Counted from the first letter of the stretch, positions 38,379-48,816 are shown. The stretch is 64,000 bases of DNA from Bartonella florencae (GCF_000312525.1 NZ_HE997453.1:55483-119482); one strand, 5' to 3'. Notes: generated by a model not told the origin, from the sequence alone. Numbers and translations are program-made.

Positions 38379-39197
38379 TTATTTTAGTTTATAAACTTCT
38401 CTGTCTGCTGGAAAAGCACGTGATGTGACATCCTCTGCATAATTCTTGATAGCTGTCTCCATTGCTTGTTCAAGAGCACCATAACGACGAACAAATTTGG
38501 GCACGTGAGCGCCATAGCCCAACATATCTTCCATAACCAATATTTGTCCATCACATTGACTGGATGCACCAATACCAATAGTTGGGATAGAAAGTTTTTC
38601 TGTAAGCTTTATTGCTAGAGGCTCGACAACTCCTTCTATAACAACAGCAAAAGCACCGGCTTCTTCAATCGCCGCCCCATCGTCTTCAATTCTTTGCCAA
38701 TCGCTCTGTTTGCATCCCTGTGTCTTGAAACCACCAAAATGATTCACCGCCTGTGGCGTAAGGCCTATATGCGCCATGACTGGAATGCCTCGTTTAGATA
38801 AAAAATCTATTGTTTCTGCTATATAAATACCACCTTCAAGCTTAACTGCCCCACATCCTGTTTGTGCAAGAACACGCGACGCATTCAAAAAGGCTTGTTC
38901 TGGACTTTTTTCATAAGAACCAAAAGGCATATCAACAACAATAAGCGCCTTTTGAGAACCACGCATCACTGCTTGCCCATGCAAAATCATCATATCTAAA
39001 TTAACAGGAAGTGTTGTCTCAAATCCATATACCACCATACCAACACTATCACCAACCAAAAGTATATCACAATAGGGATCAGCAATCCGTGCAGTATAAG
39101 CCTGATAAGCTGTGAGCGAAACTATCGGCTGTTGCCCTTTTCTTGAGCGTATTTCAGCAGAAGTTATACGCTTTACGGTTTTAGTATGTATACTCAT
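38379..39197 (-). CDS. panB: 3-methyl-2-oxobutanoate hydroxymethyltransferase
   Basis: PanB makes ketopantoate from alpha-ketoisovalerate and methylene-tetrahydrofolate in pantothenate synthesis. The 272-residue TIM-barrel protein shows [18 protein letters not shown], the metal site in [15 protein letters not shown], and VKLEGG. It also shows the catalytic-region segment [18 protein letters not shown] and [20 protein letters not shown]. Its ATG overlaps the panC stop (ATGA), so the two are coupled. Together they give pantoate and then pantothenate. Confidence 0.95.
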   Translation of the reverse strand: MSIHTKTVKRITSAEIRSRKGQQPIVSLTAYQAYTARIADPYCDILLVGDSVGMVVYGFETTLPVNLDMMILHGQAVMRGSQKALIVVDMPFGSYEKSPEQAFLNASRVLAQTGCGAVKLEGGIYIAETIDFLSKRGIPVMAHIGLTPQAVNHFGGFKTQGCKQSDWQRIEDDGAAIEEAGAFAVVIEGVVEPLAIKLTEKLSIPTIGIGASSQCDGQILVMEDMLGYGAHVPKFVRRYGALEQAMETAIKNYAEDVTSRAFPADREVYKLK

Positions 39198-40060
39198 TTT
39201 TCAGCCTTCTCTTGCAATATGTATTGATCAATAAGCCTCACAGCACCAAAGCGAACTGTGAGCAATAAAACTGCAGGTTTTTCTAATTTTCCTTTAACGC
39301 TGCACAAAGTTTCCATATCCCGTAAATCTATGGATTCAACAATCGCACGTGATTCCTGTTGTAAAATATTGCGAACAATTTTGCATAATTTCTCAACAGA
39401 TCGCTCGCCTTGGCTATAAAGTCTTTCAGCAGTTTTACCACTTTCAGGAATAATTTTTGCTGCTTTACGATCTTCTAATGTTAAAAGTTTATTCCGTGAA
39501 GAACACGCTACACCATCTGCTTCACGTAAAATGGGCACACCAATAATTTCAATAGGAAAAGCCAAATCTTCAACCATCCGTCGAATAATCGAGATTTGTT
39601 GAAAATCTTTTTCTCCAAAAAAAGCCTTATCCGGTTGAACAATATTAAAAAGTTTAGCAACAACACTGGTCACACCACAAAAATGCCTAGGACGTAATTT
39701 TCCGATTAATATGCGTGATAGTTTTTCTACCTTCACAATTGTCTCATTTCCTCGTGGCCACATCTCATCGGTAGTAGGTGCAAAAGCATATTCAACACCT
39801 GCTTTTTTCAATAAAGCACAATCACCCTGCAAATCTCTTGGATATTTATCAAAATCTTCATGGGGACCAAATTGCTTCGGATTGACAAAAATAGAAACCA
39901 CAATGCAATCACACATTGCTTTTGCTTGCTGTACTAATGCGAGGTGGCCTTCATGTAATGCTCCCATAGTGGGAACCAACCCAATCGAAAACCCTAAACG
40001 TCGTTCTTCGGTGATATATTGACGTACTTCAGCAATCGTTTTTAAAATTCGCATTTTCAT
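39194..40060 (-). CDS. panC: Pantothenate synthetase
   Basis: PanC joins pantoate and beta-alanine with ATP. The 288-residue protein has the nucleotidyltransferase motif in [52 protein letters not shown] and [12 protein letters not shown]. The KMSKS-like region is SSRNKLL. Two in-frame ATGs (40060 and 40054) are both plausible, and GAGA upstream sits slightly better for the second. It is followed by panB with a 4-base overlap. Confidence 0.95.
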   Translation of the reverse strand: MKMRILKTIAEVRQYITEERRLGFSIGLVPTMGALHEGHLALVQQAKAMCDCIVVSIFVNPKQFGPHEDFDKYPRDLQGDCALLKKAGVEYAFAPTTDEMWPRGNETIVKVEKLSRILIGKLRPRHFCGVTSVVAKLFNIVQPDKAFFGEKDFQQISIIRRMVEDLAFPIEIIGVPILREADGVACSSRNKLLTLEDRKAAKIIPESGKTAERLYSQGERSVEKLCKIVRNILQQESRAIVESIDLRDMETLCSVKGKLEKPAVLLLTVRFGAVRLIDQYILQEKAEK

Positions 40061-40082
40061 ATTCTCTTTAATATTTATTAAA

Positions 40083-40829
40083 TTAACAAGTTAAAGCTTG
40101 CACACGAAATCGCCGTTCAAATAATTGTATCAAATTCATGCGCACCATTGGTTGTTTTATATCTCGTGGTTCCCAGACATGGCGCATTAAAAAAAAGCCT
40201 GTTAAAATAAAACCATTTATTATGTCACTAAAATCTACAGGACGAATCGTTCTTCGCACAAGAAACTGAGGAAGAGTGAGAAGTTTTTCTTTCCAAGGAC
40301 GCCCTGCTTGCTCACAAACAGCCCGTCCCGATTTTGGTGAGACATAGATAAGTCTTTCTAAGCTTCCTGTTGCAGCACAATGAGATAAATCAAGACCAAA
40401 ACCAAGCTCCTCAAGCAGCCGCATTTCAAAACGTACAAGCAATTCTGCAATGACAGATGGTTCATCAAAATGCTGTATAAAAAGATGTAACAGATCATAT
40501 AAAATGGGATGTGGATCACGCTCAGGAAGAAGACGCAAATGAAAAGCCAATAACTGCAAAGCATACAGTGCTTCTGGTAAAATTATTAATCGTGCTGCAT
40601 GTAAATCAATCGCTTCAAGGCGAAAGAGTCCCAAATGTTCGTCTAAACGTGCCCACCATTCAGCCTCAACAAAATTGCCAGGTTGAAGAAGAGCTGCCAT
40701 ACGACGCGAACGCCCCCCTTTTACCACCCCCATATAACGACCATGCTGACGTGTCATAATTTCAAGAATAACACTTGTTTCACCATATTGGCGTGTACCA
40801 AGGATAATGGCTTGCTCTTTCCATTTCAT
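40083..40829 (-). CDS. recO: DNA repair protein RecO
   Basis: RecO helps RecR load RecA on gaps in the RecF pathway. The 248-residue protein has the OB-fold N-terminus WKEQAIILGTRQYGETSVILEIMTRQHGRYMGVVKGGRSRR and a helical C-terminus with CAATGSLERLIYVSPKSGRAVCEQAG. The zinc-type cysteine set is incomplete, as in other alphaproteobacteria. The start is one base after the era stop. It is the last gene of the rsh-to-recO block. Confidence 0.93.
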   Translation of the reverse strand: MKWKEQAIILGTRQYGETSVILEIMTRQHGRYMGVVKGGRSRRMAALLQPGNFVEAEWWARLDEHLGLFRLEAIDLHAARLIILPEALYALQLLAFHLRLLPERDPHPILYDLLHLFIQHFDEPSVIAELLVRFEMRLLEELGFGLDLSHCAATGSLERLIYVSPKSGRAVCEQAGRPWKEKLLTLPQFLVRRTIRPVDFSDIINGFILTGFFLMRHVWEPRDIKQPMVRMNLIQLFERRFRVQALTC

Positions 40830-40830
40830 T

Positions 40831-41736
40831 TTATTTTAGAAAATCCAATCCCATTTCACGATAACGTTCCGGATCACTGTCCCAATTATCACGCACTTTC
40901 ACAAAGAGAAAAAGATGAACTTTTTGATCCATGATTTCCATTAATTCTTTACGTGCTGCTTGACCAATCGCTTTAATTGTATCGCCTTTTGATCCTAAAA
41001 CTATTTTCTTCTGGCTATCACGTTCTACATAAATAACTTGGTTAATTTTAACGGAACCATCTGAACGCTCTTCCCAGCTCTCCGTTTCAACTGTTGAAGA
41101 ATAAGGGAGTTCGTCATGAAGGCGAAGAAAAAGTTTTTCGCGCGTAATCTCAGCAGCAAGATGACGCATAGGCATATCCGAAATTTGATCTTCTGGATAA
41201 TACCATGGTCCCTCCTGCATCATGTCACTCAACGCATGAAGCAAATCCTTACAACCAGAACCATTTAGAGCGGAAATCATAAATGTCTGCAAAAATTTCA
41301 CATGCTCATTTATTTTGGCAGTTAACGCTAAGAGAGACTCTTTTGCAATTGTATCAATCTTATTAAGGACGAGAATCTTATCTTGTTTAATATTCTTTAC
41401 AATATCTAACATTGTATAAACGTCATCCGAAAGACCATTTTGAACATCAATCAAAACTAAAAGAACATCAGCCCCCTTAACACTCCCCCAAGCAGTAGAT
41501 ACCATCGCGCGCTCTAACCGCTTATGAGGACGAAAAACACCTGGTGTGTCAACCAACACGATTTGCGTATTATCATGAATGACAATACCGCGGATTAAAG
41601 TTCGTGTTGTTTGTACCTTATGCGTTACAATTGAAACCTTTGTCCCAACTAACTGATTTACTAATGTCGATTTGCCAGCATTTGGCATCCCAATAAGTAC
41701 AACAAAACCAGAACGCGTTTTCATAACGTCATCCAT
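40831..41736 (-). CDS. era: GTPase Era
   Basis: Era is a GTPase that binds 16S rRNA and assists 30S maturation. The P-loop GMPNAGKSTLVNQ, switch region THKVQTTRTLIRGI, DTPGVF and NKID motifs are present. A C-terminal KH domain carries GSKGDTIKAIGQAARKEL. The open frame reaches back into rnc (to 41853), but the ATG at 41736 overlaps the rnc stop and gives the usual length of 301 residues. A second ATG at 41724 is possible. Confidence 0.95.
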   Translation of the reverse strand: MDDVMKTRSGFVVLIGMPNAGKSTLVNQLVGTKVSIVTHKVQTTRTLIRGIVIHDNTQIVLVDTPGVFRPHKRLERAMVSTAWGSVKGADVLLVLIDVQNGLSDDVYTMLDIVKNIKQDKILVLNKIDTIAKESLLALTAKINEHVKFLQTFMISALNGSGCKDLLHALSDMMQEGPWYYPEDQISDMPMRHLAAEITREKLFLRLHDELPYSSTVETESWEERSDGSVKINQVIYVERDSQKKIVLGSKGDTIKAIGQAARKELMEIMDQKVHLFLFVKVRDNWDSDPERYREMGLDFLK

Positions 41737-42436
41737 GATTACTTTTTCCCATTGTTTCCCATATTCCTTCTCGTCGTAAAACTTTTTCAGCTGCCATTCT
41801 TTCGGCAGATCTTTTAGAACTGCCCTGCCCAATCTCTGGAGCAAAACCAACAATGCTTACCTCTACCATAAAAACAGGATCATGATCTGGACCCGAACGC
41901 TTTATAACGCGATAATGTGGTTGTGCATTACCCTGCATATGAGCCCATTCCTGTAACTCTGTTTTTGCATCACGCCGACCAGCATCCATTTCTTTTGCTC
42001 GGCTTTGCCAATATCTTTGAATAAAGGGGCGAACGCTCTCCAATCCTCCATCTAGATAGATCACAGCAATTAAAGCTTCTACCACATCAGCATGCATATT
42101 GATGAGTCGGCGCCCCTCGAAATTTCTCATCTCAAAACCAACATGGATCATATGAGGCAACCCCATTTCTCGCGCAACATCGGCACATGCATGTGCATTC
42201 ACCAAACCATTGAGGCGCACCGATAATTCGCCTTCACTTGCCTGTGGGAAAAATTGATAGAGCATTTCTGCAATCAAAAGCCCCAGAACCCGATCTCCTA
42301 GAAATTCCAACCGCTCATAATTCCCTTGTTCCGAATCTTGGACACTAGAATGTGTTAATGCTCTTTTTAACCTCTCTTCATCTTTAAAGCGATGCCCCGT
42401 CAGCTTCTCAAGCTGATCAATTATTGGACGCTTCAT
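41729..42436 (-). CDS. rnc: Ribonuclease III
   Basis: RNase III cuts double-stranded RNA in rRNA precursors. The 235-residue protein has the catalytic signature ERLEFLGDRVLGLLIAEML and a second acidic cluster HADVVEALIAVIYLDGG. A C-terminal double-stranded RNA-binding domain includes AKTELQEWAHMQGNAQPHYRV and GQGSSKRSAERMAAEKVL. The frame extends to 42511, but the ATG at 42436 with AAGGA upstream matches the family start MKRPIIDQLEKLTGHRF. It overlaps the end of lepB by 20 bases. Confidence 0.95.
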   Translation of the reverse strand: MKRPIIDQLEKLTGHRFKDEERLKRALTHSSVQDSEQGNYERLEFLGDRVLGLLIAEMLYQFFPQASEGELSVRLNGLVNAHACADVAREMGLPHMIHVGFEMRNFEGRRLINMHADVVEALIAVIYLDGGLESVRPFIQRYWQSRAKEMDAGRRDAKTELQEWAHMQGNAQPHYRVIKRSGPDHDPVFMVEVSIVGFAPEIGQGSSKRSAERMAAEKVLRREGIWETMGKSNHG

Positions 42437-43229
42437 TATTGTTTCCTTGTTTGATAAGCGGCAAATCATGAACAGTATTGATGAAAGAAAACAAACGATT
42501 CCAACGTACATCTAATGGCCAACGCCAAAGCTGCCAAGCACTTGAACCATTACTAATAGAGAAAAAAATCACACTTGCTCGACCAACCAGATTCTCCTCT
42601 GGAACATAACCTACATCCAAACGACTATCGTCTGAATTATCGCGATTGTCGCCCATCATAAAATAATGACCTGCTGGAACTTCAAAGACTTCTGTATCAT
42701 CAACTTTTGGAATAAAAGCTAAATCAAGTGTATCATAGCTCACACCATTGGGCAGTGTCTCACGATAGACGTCAACAGGGTCATTAACCTCCGTTATATC
42801 AGAATTATCAATCTTCCCCATAAAATGACGTGAAACAGCCTCGTCATTAATATAAAGAACACTTTGACGCACTTGTATACGATCACCTGGTAATCCAATA
42901 ACACGTTTTATATAATCAATCTTTGGATTACTTGGTAAACGAAAAACAGCAACATCGCCACGCTGAGGCTGAGATGCCCAAATCCGCCCCGAAAAAAGAG
43001 GGGGAGAAAAAGGAATAGAAAAACGAGAATAGCCATATGCATATTTTGAAACAAACAGATAATCGCCTACAAGTAAGGTAGGACGCATAGAACCGGAAGG
43101 AATACTAAAAGGCTGAAAAAAAAGTGTACGAATAAGCGCTGCTAACAATAGAGCCTGTATCAAAACCCAAATGAATTCAAGAATTCCACCTTTTTCTTCC
43201 TTTTGACGCATTTTCTCTTTCTCAATCAT
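42417..43229 (-). CDS. lepB: Signal peptidase I
   Basis: LepB removes signal peptides from exported proteins at the outer face of the inner membrane. A membrane anchor (FIWVLIQALLLAALIRTLFF) precedes the catalytic Ser47 in IPSGSMRPTLL. The general base Lys108 lies in YIKRVIGLPGDRI, and GHYFMMGDNRDNSDDSR is box E. The frame runs to an ATG at 43247. The ATG at 43229 has GGAAGGG upstream at a good distance and is chosen here. It overlaps rnc by 20 bases. Confidence 0.94.
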   Translation of the reverse strand: MIEKEKMRQKEEKGGILEFIWVLIQALLLAALIRTLFFQPFSIPSGSMRPTLLVGDYLFVSKYAYGYSRFSIPFSPPLFSGRIWASQPQRGDVAVFRLPSNPKIDYIKRVIGLPGDRIQVRQSVLYINDEAVSRHFMGKIDNSDITEVNDPVDVYRETLPNGVSYDTLDLAFIPKVDDTEVFEVPAGHYFMMGDNRDNSDDSRLDVGYVPEENLVGRASVIFFSISNGSSAWQLWRWPLDVRWNRLFSFINTVHDLPLIKQGNNNEASNN

Positions 43230-43310
43230 TATAGACACCCTTCCCATTACAGATATAATTCATCTTTTATCATAATGTTCAAATAACAAAAGTACAATCT
43301 CCCACAATAT

Positions 43311-43712
43311 CTATTCACGTGGAAGTGCTTCAATAATAACAAATGCTTGCGCCCAAGGAAAATCATCCGTTATACTTAAATGAATGATAGCTTCATAAGA
43401 AAGAGGCAGTAATTTTTGTAAGCGCATTTGCGCACAACCTGTTAGTTTCATGATTGGCTTTCCGGATGGTAAATTTTCCACTCCCATACCTTTCCAGCTT
43501 ACACCGCAAGCAATACCTGTTCCTAAAGCCTTAGCACATGCTTCTTTGGCAGCAAATCTTTTGGCATAAGAAGAAGATCTTTTTTGAAGACTTTCAGATT
43601 TGATCTGTTCAATATCAGTAAAAATGCGTTGAACAAAACGATCGCCATAACGAATCAACATTTTTTCGATGCGTCTTATATCAACAAGATCATTCCCAAT
43701 ACCGATGATCAT
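43311..43712 (-). CDS. acpS: Holo-[acyl-carrier-protein] synthase
   Basis: AcpS transfers 4'-phosphopantetheine from CoA to the serine of acyl carrier protein (acpP at 15727-15963). The 133-residue protein has [16 protein letters not shown] with the metal-binding aspartate and [16 protein letters not shown] with the catalytic Glu-Lys region. Its ATG overlaps the stop of the DUF2062 gene (ATGA). In many proteobacteria pdxJ sits just before acpS, but here it is absent. Confidence 0.94.
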   Translation of the reverse strand: MIIGIGNDLVDIRRIEKMLIRYGDRFVQRIFTDIEQIKSESLQKRSSSYAKRFAAKEACAKALGTGIACGVSWKGMGVENLPSGKPIMKLTGCAQMRLQKLLPLSYEAIIHLSITDDFPWAQAFVIIEALPRE

Positions 43713-44311
43713 AAGGTATCATCCGTTTTTTTTTGCCACATACGGTTTTTGTTTATAATCTTTTGATATCGCTTCTTTTGAAAACGGGAAATTGCTCTAT
43801 AAACACCTATATAAGATAAGCTACCCCAAATAGCCCCCAAAAGGGTGCCACCTAAAATCATTGGTCTCATGATTGAATCCCATGCTCCCTTGAAGAGTAG
43901 AGAGATATTTGAAAGTGTCAAACCATCAAAGAGGGTGCGAATTTGCGAAAGAGAAGTCTCATTTACATTGCTAAAAAGTGATAGAAAGAAATAACCGATT
44001 TTATAATCAGCTATAACAATGAGCAAGAATGTCAGTGGATTAGAAAAAATCGTTCCAATAATTGCTGCTGCAAAATTTGCCCGTAAAACCCAAGAAAAAA
44101 ATATTGCCAAAAGAATATGCATGCCAAAGAGAGGCGAACAAGCTAGAAAAATGCCTATGGCAAACCCCAATGCAACTTCATGCGGTGTTGCTGATATACG
44201 CAAAATACGTTTACGTATGTAGCAAAATGAGCGAGAAAATGAACGACGTGGCCATAACCAAAGCCGAACACGCTTTATAAAATCTACTGGTTCTCGACGA
44301 CGAAAAAGCAT
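43709..44311 (-). CDS. DUF2062 membrane protein
   Basis: This is a protein of about 200 residues with a basic N-terminus ([23 protein letters not shown] region) and the family core [25 protein letters not shown]. Three or four hydrophobic segments are present, including [21 protein letters not shown]. It matches DUF2062, an alphaproteobacterial membrane family of unknown role. The open frame continues upstream to 44473, but those residues look non-coding. GAGAGG precedes the ATG at 44311. The start at 44329 is an alternative. Confidence 0.78.
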   Translation of the reverse strand: MLFRRREPVDFIKRVRLWLWPRRSFSRSFCYIRKRILRISATPHEVALGFAIGIFLACSPLFGMHILLAIFFSWVLRANFAAAIIGTIFSNPLTFLLIVIADYKIGYFFLSLFSNVNETSLSQIRTLFDGLTLSNISLLFKGAWDSIMRPMILGGTLLGAIWGSLSYIGVYRAISRFQKKRYQKIINKNRMWQKKTDDTL

Positions 44312-44402
44312 ATGCCTCTCAGTATACATCTTGTGACAATGAAATAATTCGCATAGTTTAAATAGGTTTATCCAAGTTTTTTGCAAAAAAATAGAAAAAC
44401 AA

Positions 44403-44981
44403 TTAAATATTTCGACTCCCCGGCTTGATCGCTGGAAGTGCTGCAATTTCAGCAGGAAGTGCATCACTAGCATAAGATGCTATCTCATATTCAGCAAGTG
44501 CAATCAACGGAACTCCAACATCAACCTTACCACCAGAACGATCAACAATACATGCACTGGCTAACACATCTGCTCCTGCTGCAACCAGAGCATCAACCGT
44601 CTCACGAATGGAAAGACCTGTTGTTACAATATCTTCAACAATCACAACCCGTGCACCCTTTTTGATTTCAAAACGACGCAACTCAAATATACCATTTACA
44701 CGCTCTACCCACAGAGACGGAACCCCAAGATGACGTGAAGTTTCATAGGAGGGAATAAGACCACCAATCGCGGGACCAACTACATAGTCAATTTTTCCTT
44801 CAATAGACTTTTTAATTTTTTCAGCCAATCCACAACATAACTTTTCTGTTAAATCAGCATGCATAAATACTTTCGCTTTCTGCATATAAATAGCACTATG
44901 ACGACCTGATGTTAAAATAAAATGTCCTTCCAAAATAGCATCTGCTTGTTTAAAAATATTAATCACATCTTGTGTATTCAT
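44403..44981 (-). CDS. pyrE: Orotate phosphoribosyltransferase
   Basis: PyrE makes orotidine 5'-phosphate from orotate and PRPP. The 192-residue protein starts MNTQDVINIFKQADAILEGHF and has LTSGRHSAIYMQKAKVFMHAD, VVGPAIGGLIPSYE and the PRPP-binding loop VVIVEDIVTTGLSI. An upstream ATG at 45002 overlaps the rsh stop and could be used through coupling, adding seven residues. The family start at 44981 has GAAGAAGAAAG upstream. Confidence 0.94.
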   Translation of the reverse strand: MNTQDVINIFKQADAILEGHFILTSGRHSAIYMQKAKVFMHADLTEKLCCGLAEKIKKSIEGKIDYVVGPAIGGLIPSYETSRHLGVPSLWVERVNGIFELRRFEIKKGARVVIVEDIVTTGLSIRETVDALVAAGADVLASACIVDRSGGKVDVGVPLIALAEYEIASYASDALPAEIAALPAIKPGSRNI

Positions 44982-44998
44982 CGCGAAATCTTTCTTCT

Positions 44999-47224
44999 TC
45001 ATCCATGAACTCGTCGTACTGCGCTAACCGAACCTGCCTCTTTTAACTGAGAAAAAATACGATTTAAATGTTTTAAATCCCAAACTTCCAAATCAAGCAT
45101 AACTTCTGTAAAATCTGGTGCTGTATGAATAAAAGATAAATTTTGTATATTGGCATCATTGGCAGAAATGACTTGAGTAATTTCAGCTAAAGAACCAGGG
45201 CTATTAACAGCCAAAATATTAATCCTAGCTGGGAAACGTTCATTCATTTGGGCATCAATATCCCAGCGAACATCAATCCATCGTTCTGGCTGATCATCAT
45301 ATGCCATCAAAGCCGAAGATTGTATCGGATAAATAACAATTCCAGCACCGGGTTGCATAATACCAACAATCCGATCCCCCGGAACAGCACCTTCAGGAGA
45401 AAACTGTACAGGAATATCACCATGAGTTCCCCGAATAGGTAATGCTTTGGATTGATGTTTCTGTGCAGTTGCATCCTTTTCATTTTCTGGAACTTTAAAA
45501 ATCATACCTTGAGCATTTTCAATATTAAACCAACCTTCTTCTCCAGGCTTAAAAGATGACTTTTGTACGACACGGTGATCTTGATAATCAGGATAAATTG
45601 CTTTAATTACATCAGCAGAGGGTAACTCACCACGTCCTACAGCAGCCAATACATCTTCTACATCTTTGCGTGCTAAACGTGGTAAGACTTGTTTGAGAGC
45701 GTCTTTTGAAAATTGTTTTCCTACATACTCAAATGAACGCTCAAGTATACGATATCCAAGACCAGAATATTGCTTACGTACCGCTGCGCGGGTTGCGCGG
45801 CGAATGGCTGAACGTGCTTTACCTGTTACAACGAGAAACTCCCACGCAGCTGGTGGAATTTGTGCTTGTGAACGTATAATATCAACTTCATCACCATTTT
45901 TTAATTTTGTTATTAAAGGCATAATACGACCATTGATTTTTACCCCAACACAAGAATCACCAATATCAGTATGGACCGCGTAAGCAAAATCAATAGGGGT
46001 AGCGCCTTTTGGAAAGGCAATCAGTCGGCCTTTGGGCGTAAAACAAAAAACTTGATCTTGAAAAAGTTCAAGCTTTGTATGTTCTAAAAACTCTTCTGGG
46101 TTATCTCCGTCTGACAAAGATTGAATCGTTTGACGCAACCACGCATAGGCATTGGTTTCGTTTGATAACTTTGAAATCGAATAATTGGAACCGTGCTCTT
46201 TATAAATAGAATGTGCAGCAACGCCATATTCAGCAATTTCATCCATAGCAGCAGTTCTAATCTGTAGTTCAACACGTTGCCTCGAAGGGCCTACAATCGT
46301 TGTATGAATGGAGCGATAATCATTCTGCTTTGGGATAGAAATATAATCTTTAAAACGACCAGGGACCATTGGCCAGGTCGTATGAATGACACCAAGAGAA
46401 CGATAACAATCATTCACTGTTTCAACAATAACGCGAAAGCCAAAAATATCAGATAATTGTTCAAAGGATAATGCCTTACTTTCCATTTTACGAAAAACTG
46501 AATAAGACTTCTTTTGACGACTTTTAACATCTGCTTTAATGCCATTCTCGAAAAAAAGTTTTGCTAGTTCATTTTCAATCCGAGAGAGCAAATCACGATT
46601 GCGCTTTGATAATTCAGAAAGCCGATTGGTAATCGTACGATAACCTTCTGGATTTAAATACAAGAAAGAAAGATCCTCTAATTCCTCGCGCATATCTTGC
46701 ATACCCATACGACCTGCAAGTGGCGCATAAATATCCATTGTCTCCTCAGCAATACGCCGGCGTTTATCATCACGCATAACGCCAAGGGTGCGCATGTTAT
46801 GAAGACGGTCAGCGAGCTTGACTAAAAGAACACGAACATCATCAGAAATAGCGATAAGCAATTTACGGAGATTCTCTGCTTGTACTGCCTTCTTCGATAC
46901 AAGATCAAGCTTATTAAGTTTTGTGAGTCCTTCCACCAACTTACCAATTTCAGACCCGAAAAGTTGATCAATTTCTGCTCGTGTAGCACTCGTATCTTCA
47001 ATTGTATCATGCAAAAGAGCAACGGCGATTGTTGCTTCATCTAACCGCATATCCGTCAAAATAGCAGCAACTTCTAAGGGATGAGAAAAATAAAGATCAC
47101 CCGAAGCACGCCTTTGATGACCATGCTTTTGCATTGCATAATCGTAGGCTCTGTTTAAAAGAGATTCATCTACGTCAGACTTGTAACGTTGAACACGTTC
47201 AACAAGCTCACACTGACGCATCAT
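44999..47224 (-). CDS. rsh: Bifunctional (p)ppGpp synthetase/hydrolase (RelA/SpoT homologue)
   Basis: Rsh makes and degrades the alarmone (p)ppGpp. The 741-residue protein contains an HD hydrolase domain with His72-Asp73 in LLHDTIEDTSA and LVKLADRLHNMRTL. A synthetase domain includes FRVIVETVNDCYRSLGVIH and GRFKDYISIPKQNDYRSIHT. A TGS domain (FCFTPKGRLIAFPKGATPIDFAYAVHT region) and a C-terminal ACT domain follow. The HD residues are intact, so both activities are likely. It is the single long Rsh typical of Rhizobiales. rpoZ lies upstream. Confidence 0.95.
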   Translation of the reverse strand: MMRQCELVERVQRYKSDVDESLLNRAYDYAMQKHGHQRRASGDLYFSHPLEVAAILTDMRLDEATIAVALLHDTIEDTSATRAEIDQLFGSEIGKLVEGLTKLNKLDLVSKKAVQAENLRKLLIAISDDVRVLLVKLADRLHNMRTLGVMRDDKRRRIAEETMDIYAPLAGRMGMQDMREELEDLSFLYLNPEGYRTITNRLSELSKRNRDLLSRIENELAKLFFENGIKADVKSRQKKSYSVFRKMESKALSFEQLSDIFGFRVIVETVNDCYRSLGVIHTTWPMVPGRFKDYISIPKQNDYRSIHTTIVGPSRQRVELQIRTAAMDEIAEYGVAAHSIYKEHGSNYSISKLSNETNAYAWLRQTIQSLSDGDNPEEFLEHTKLELFQDQVFCFTPKGRLIAFPKGATPIDFAYAVHTDIGDSCVGVKINGRIMPLITKLKNGDEVDIIRSQAQIPPAAWEFLVVTGKARSAIRRATRAAVRKQYSGLGYRILERSFEYVGKQFSKDALKQVLPRLARKDVEDVLAAVGRGELPSADVIKAIYPDYQDHRVVQKSSFKPGEEGWFNIENAQGMIFKVPENEKDATAQKHQSKALPIRGTHGDIPVQFSPEGAVPGDRIVGIMQPGAGIVIYPIQSSALMAYDDQPERWIDVRWDIDAQMNERFPARINILAVNSPGSLAEITQVISANDANIQNLSFIHTAPDFTEVMLDLEVWDLKHLNRIFSQLKEAGSVSAVRRVHG

Positions 47225-47352
47225 ACGAGTATATCCTTTATCTTCTCACAATTTAATCCTTATTGAATACAAACATCCCATCCATAAAGACCAGAAAATA
47301 ACAACTACTGCATGACAATGTATATCCTCTCCCATAATATAAATCGCTGTAG

Positions 47353-47751
47353 TTAATAATCGTCACTCTTCTCCGGAACAACCAAACCCTCAATACCCGC
47401 TAAAAGCTCTTCTTCCGACATATGATCGAATACTCCCCCCTCTTCTTCCATTGATGCTCCCAAAACACTTTCAGCTTCCCCTGAATGCGTGATCAGCTCA
47501 CTTACCGTTTCTGGTTCATCTACTTCCACATGTTTTTGCAACGAATGAATAAGATCTTCTTTTAAATCGGCAGGTGATAATGTTTCTTCTGCTATTTCAC
47601 GCAAAGCAACAACCGGATTTTTATCATTATCACGACCAACTGTGATCTGTGCCCCCTGTGAAATCTGACGCGCCCGATGCCCAGCTAAAAGCACTAACTC
47701 AAAGCGGTTATCGACTTTATCAATACAATCTTCTACAGTTACGCGGGCCAT
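47353..47751 (-). CDS. rpoZ: RNA polymerase omega subunit
   Basis: Omega supports assembly of RNA polymerase. The 132-residue protein begins [30 protein letters not shown] and contains [18 protein letters not shown]. It carries a long acidic C-terminal extension, as in other Rhizobiales. The gene precedes rsh, an arrangement shared with E. coli (rpoZ-spoT), which links transcription machinery and stringent response. About 130 bases separate the two. Confidence 0.94.
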   Translation of the reverse strand: MARVTVEDCIDKVDNRFELVLLAGHRARQISQGAQITVGRDNDKNPVVALREIAEETLSPADLKEDLIHSLQKHVEVDEPETVSELITHSGEAESVLGASMEEEGGVFDHMSEEELLAGIEGLVVPEKSDDY

Positions 47752-48147
47752 TTATGCTTCTTTCTTAAAGATTAAAAATTTTTCCTAATAAGAGCAGAGT
47801 ATATACAATAAACAAAATAAAACACAAGAAAAACAATGCAAGCTTTCATATTTTTTGCTAAATGATTTCATTAAAAATCTTTCGCTATAAGATAATCTCA
47901 TACACATTATTTATGATAAAGTATTCATTTAAATCAGAAATATTGTCCCATTAAATGTCGTCTTCATATCCATTTTAATTTATCGAATAAATCACTGAAT
48001 AATTGTCTCTCTTTGAAAAATAAAGCAATATTTTATGTTAAACTCTGTTATTAAATAATTCATCTATATTCATTATGGTTGTTCACAAAAACATGATCCA
48101 TCATATATCTCAAAATAATTTTTATAAAAAATGATAAATGCTGCTCC
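47752..48147. other. Divergent intergenic region between rpoZ and the glycosylase gene
   Basis: These 396 very AT-rich bases hold the divergent promoters. I see no open frame of interest, RNA gene or strong hairpin. Confidence 0.45.
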
Positions 48148-48816
48148 ATGAATAACCAATTCACACCGCTTTGCCCAGAACCACCTCAAAATTGTAATCT
48201 ATGCCCTCGCTTGCACAATTTCATTTCTGACTGGCGCATGAAAGAACCACACTGGTATAATGCACCTGTGCATCCATTCTTTCCCTATAAAGGTGCAACC
48301 ACAACACGACTTCTCATTGTGGGTCTTGCTCCTGGACTGCGTGGAGCAAATCGAACTGGGCGCCCGTTCACTGGTGACTATGCTGGACACTTACTTTATT
48401 CCACTCTCAAAAAGTTTGGCTTTGCCCAAGGTACTTTTGAAGAAAGAGCCGATGACAGTCTTGAATTGATTGATGCTGCAATTGTTAATTCAGTTCGTTG
48501 TGTGCCGCCAGAAAATAAGCCCACTGGTGCAGAAATTAATACTTGCCGATATTTCTTTGCACCTCTTTTAACAAATCTTCCCAAACTCAAAGCTGTTGTT
48601 ACCCTCGGTACCATTGCACATCACTCAACATTGCGTGCCCTCAATGCAAAAATTTTAGCTCATCCCTTTGGGCATGGAGAAGTCAATAATATTGGCAGAT
48701 TACGTATTTTTTCAAGTTATCACTGTTCACGCTATAATACCAATACCGGCCGCTTAACGGATACTATGTTCCATCAGATTTTTGCAGCAGCGAGAACATA
48801 TCTAGATCAATGCTAA
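48148..48816 (+). CDS. Family 5 uracil-DNA glycosylase (UDGb-like)
   Basis: This base-excision repair enzyme removes uracil or other deaminated bases from DNA. The 222-residue protein has an N-terminal four-cysteine segment (CPEPPQNCNLCPRLH), suggesting an iron-sulfur or metal site. It also has GLAPGLRGANRTGRPFTGDYAG, NSVRCVPPENKPTGAE and the DNA-intercalation region SSYHCSRYNTNTGRLT. The first motif lacks the polar residue of family 1 and fits family 5. The third motif has His-Cys where most families have His-Pro. It stands alone between rpoZ and smpB. Confidence 0.85.
   Translation: MNNQFTPLCPEPPQNCNLCPRLHNFISDWRMKEPHWYNAPVHPFFPYKGATTTRLLIVGLAPGLRGANRTGRPFTGDYAGHLLYSTLKKFGFAQGTFEERADDSLELIDAAIVNSVRCVPPENKPTGAEINTCRYFFAPLLTNLPKLKAVVTLGTIAHHSTLRALNAKILAHPFGHGEVNNIGRLRIFSSYHCSRYNTNTGRLTDTMFHQIFAAARTYLDQC

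Noticed and set aside
41737-41853. N-terminal extension of era
   Set aside because: The 39 extra codons are the out-of-frame end of rnc, and the ATG at 41736 gives the normal Era length.
44312-44473. 54-residue N-terminal extension of the DUF2062 protein
   Set aside because: The extension lacks family similarity and overlaps the spacer after pyrE. GAGAGG supports the start at 44311.
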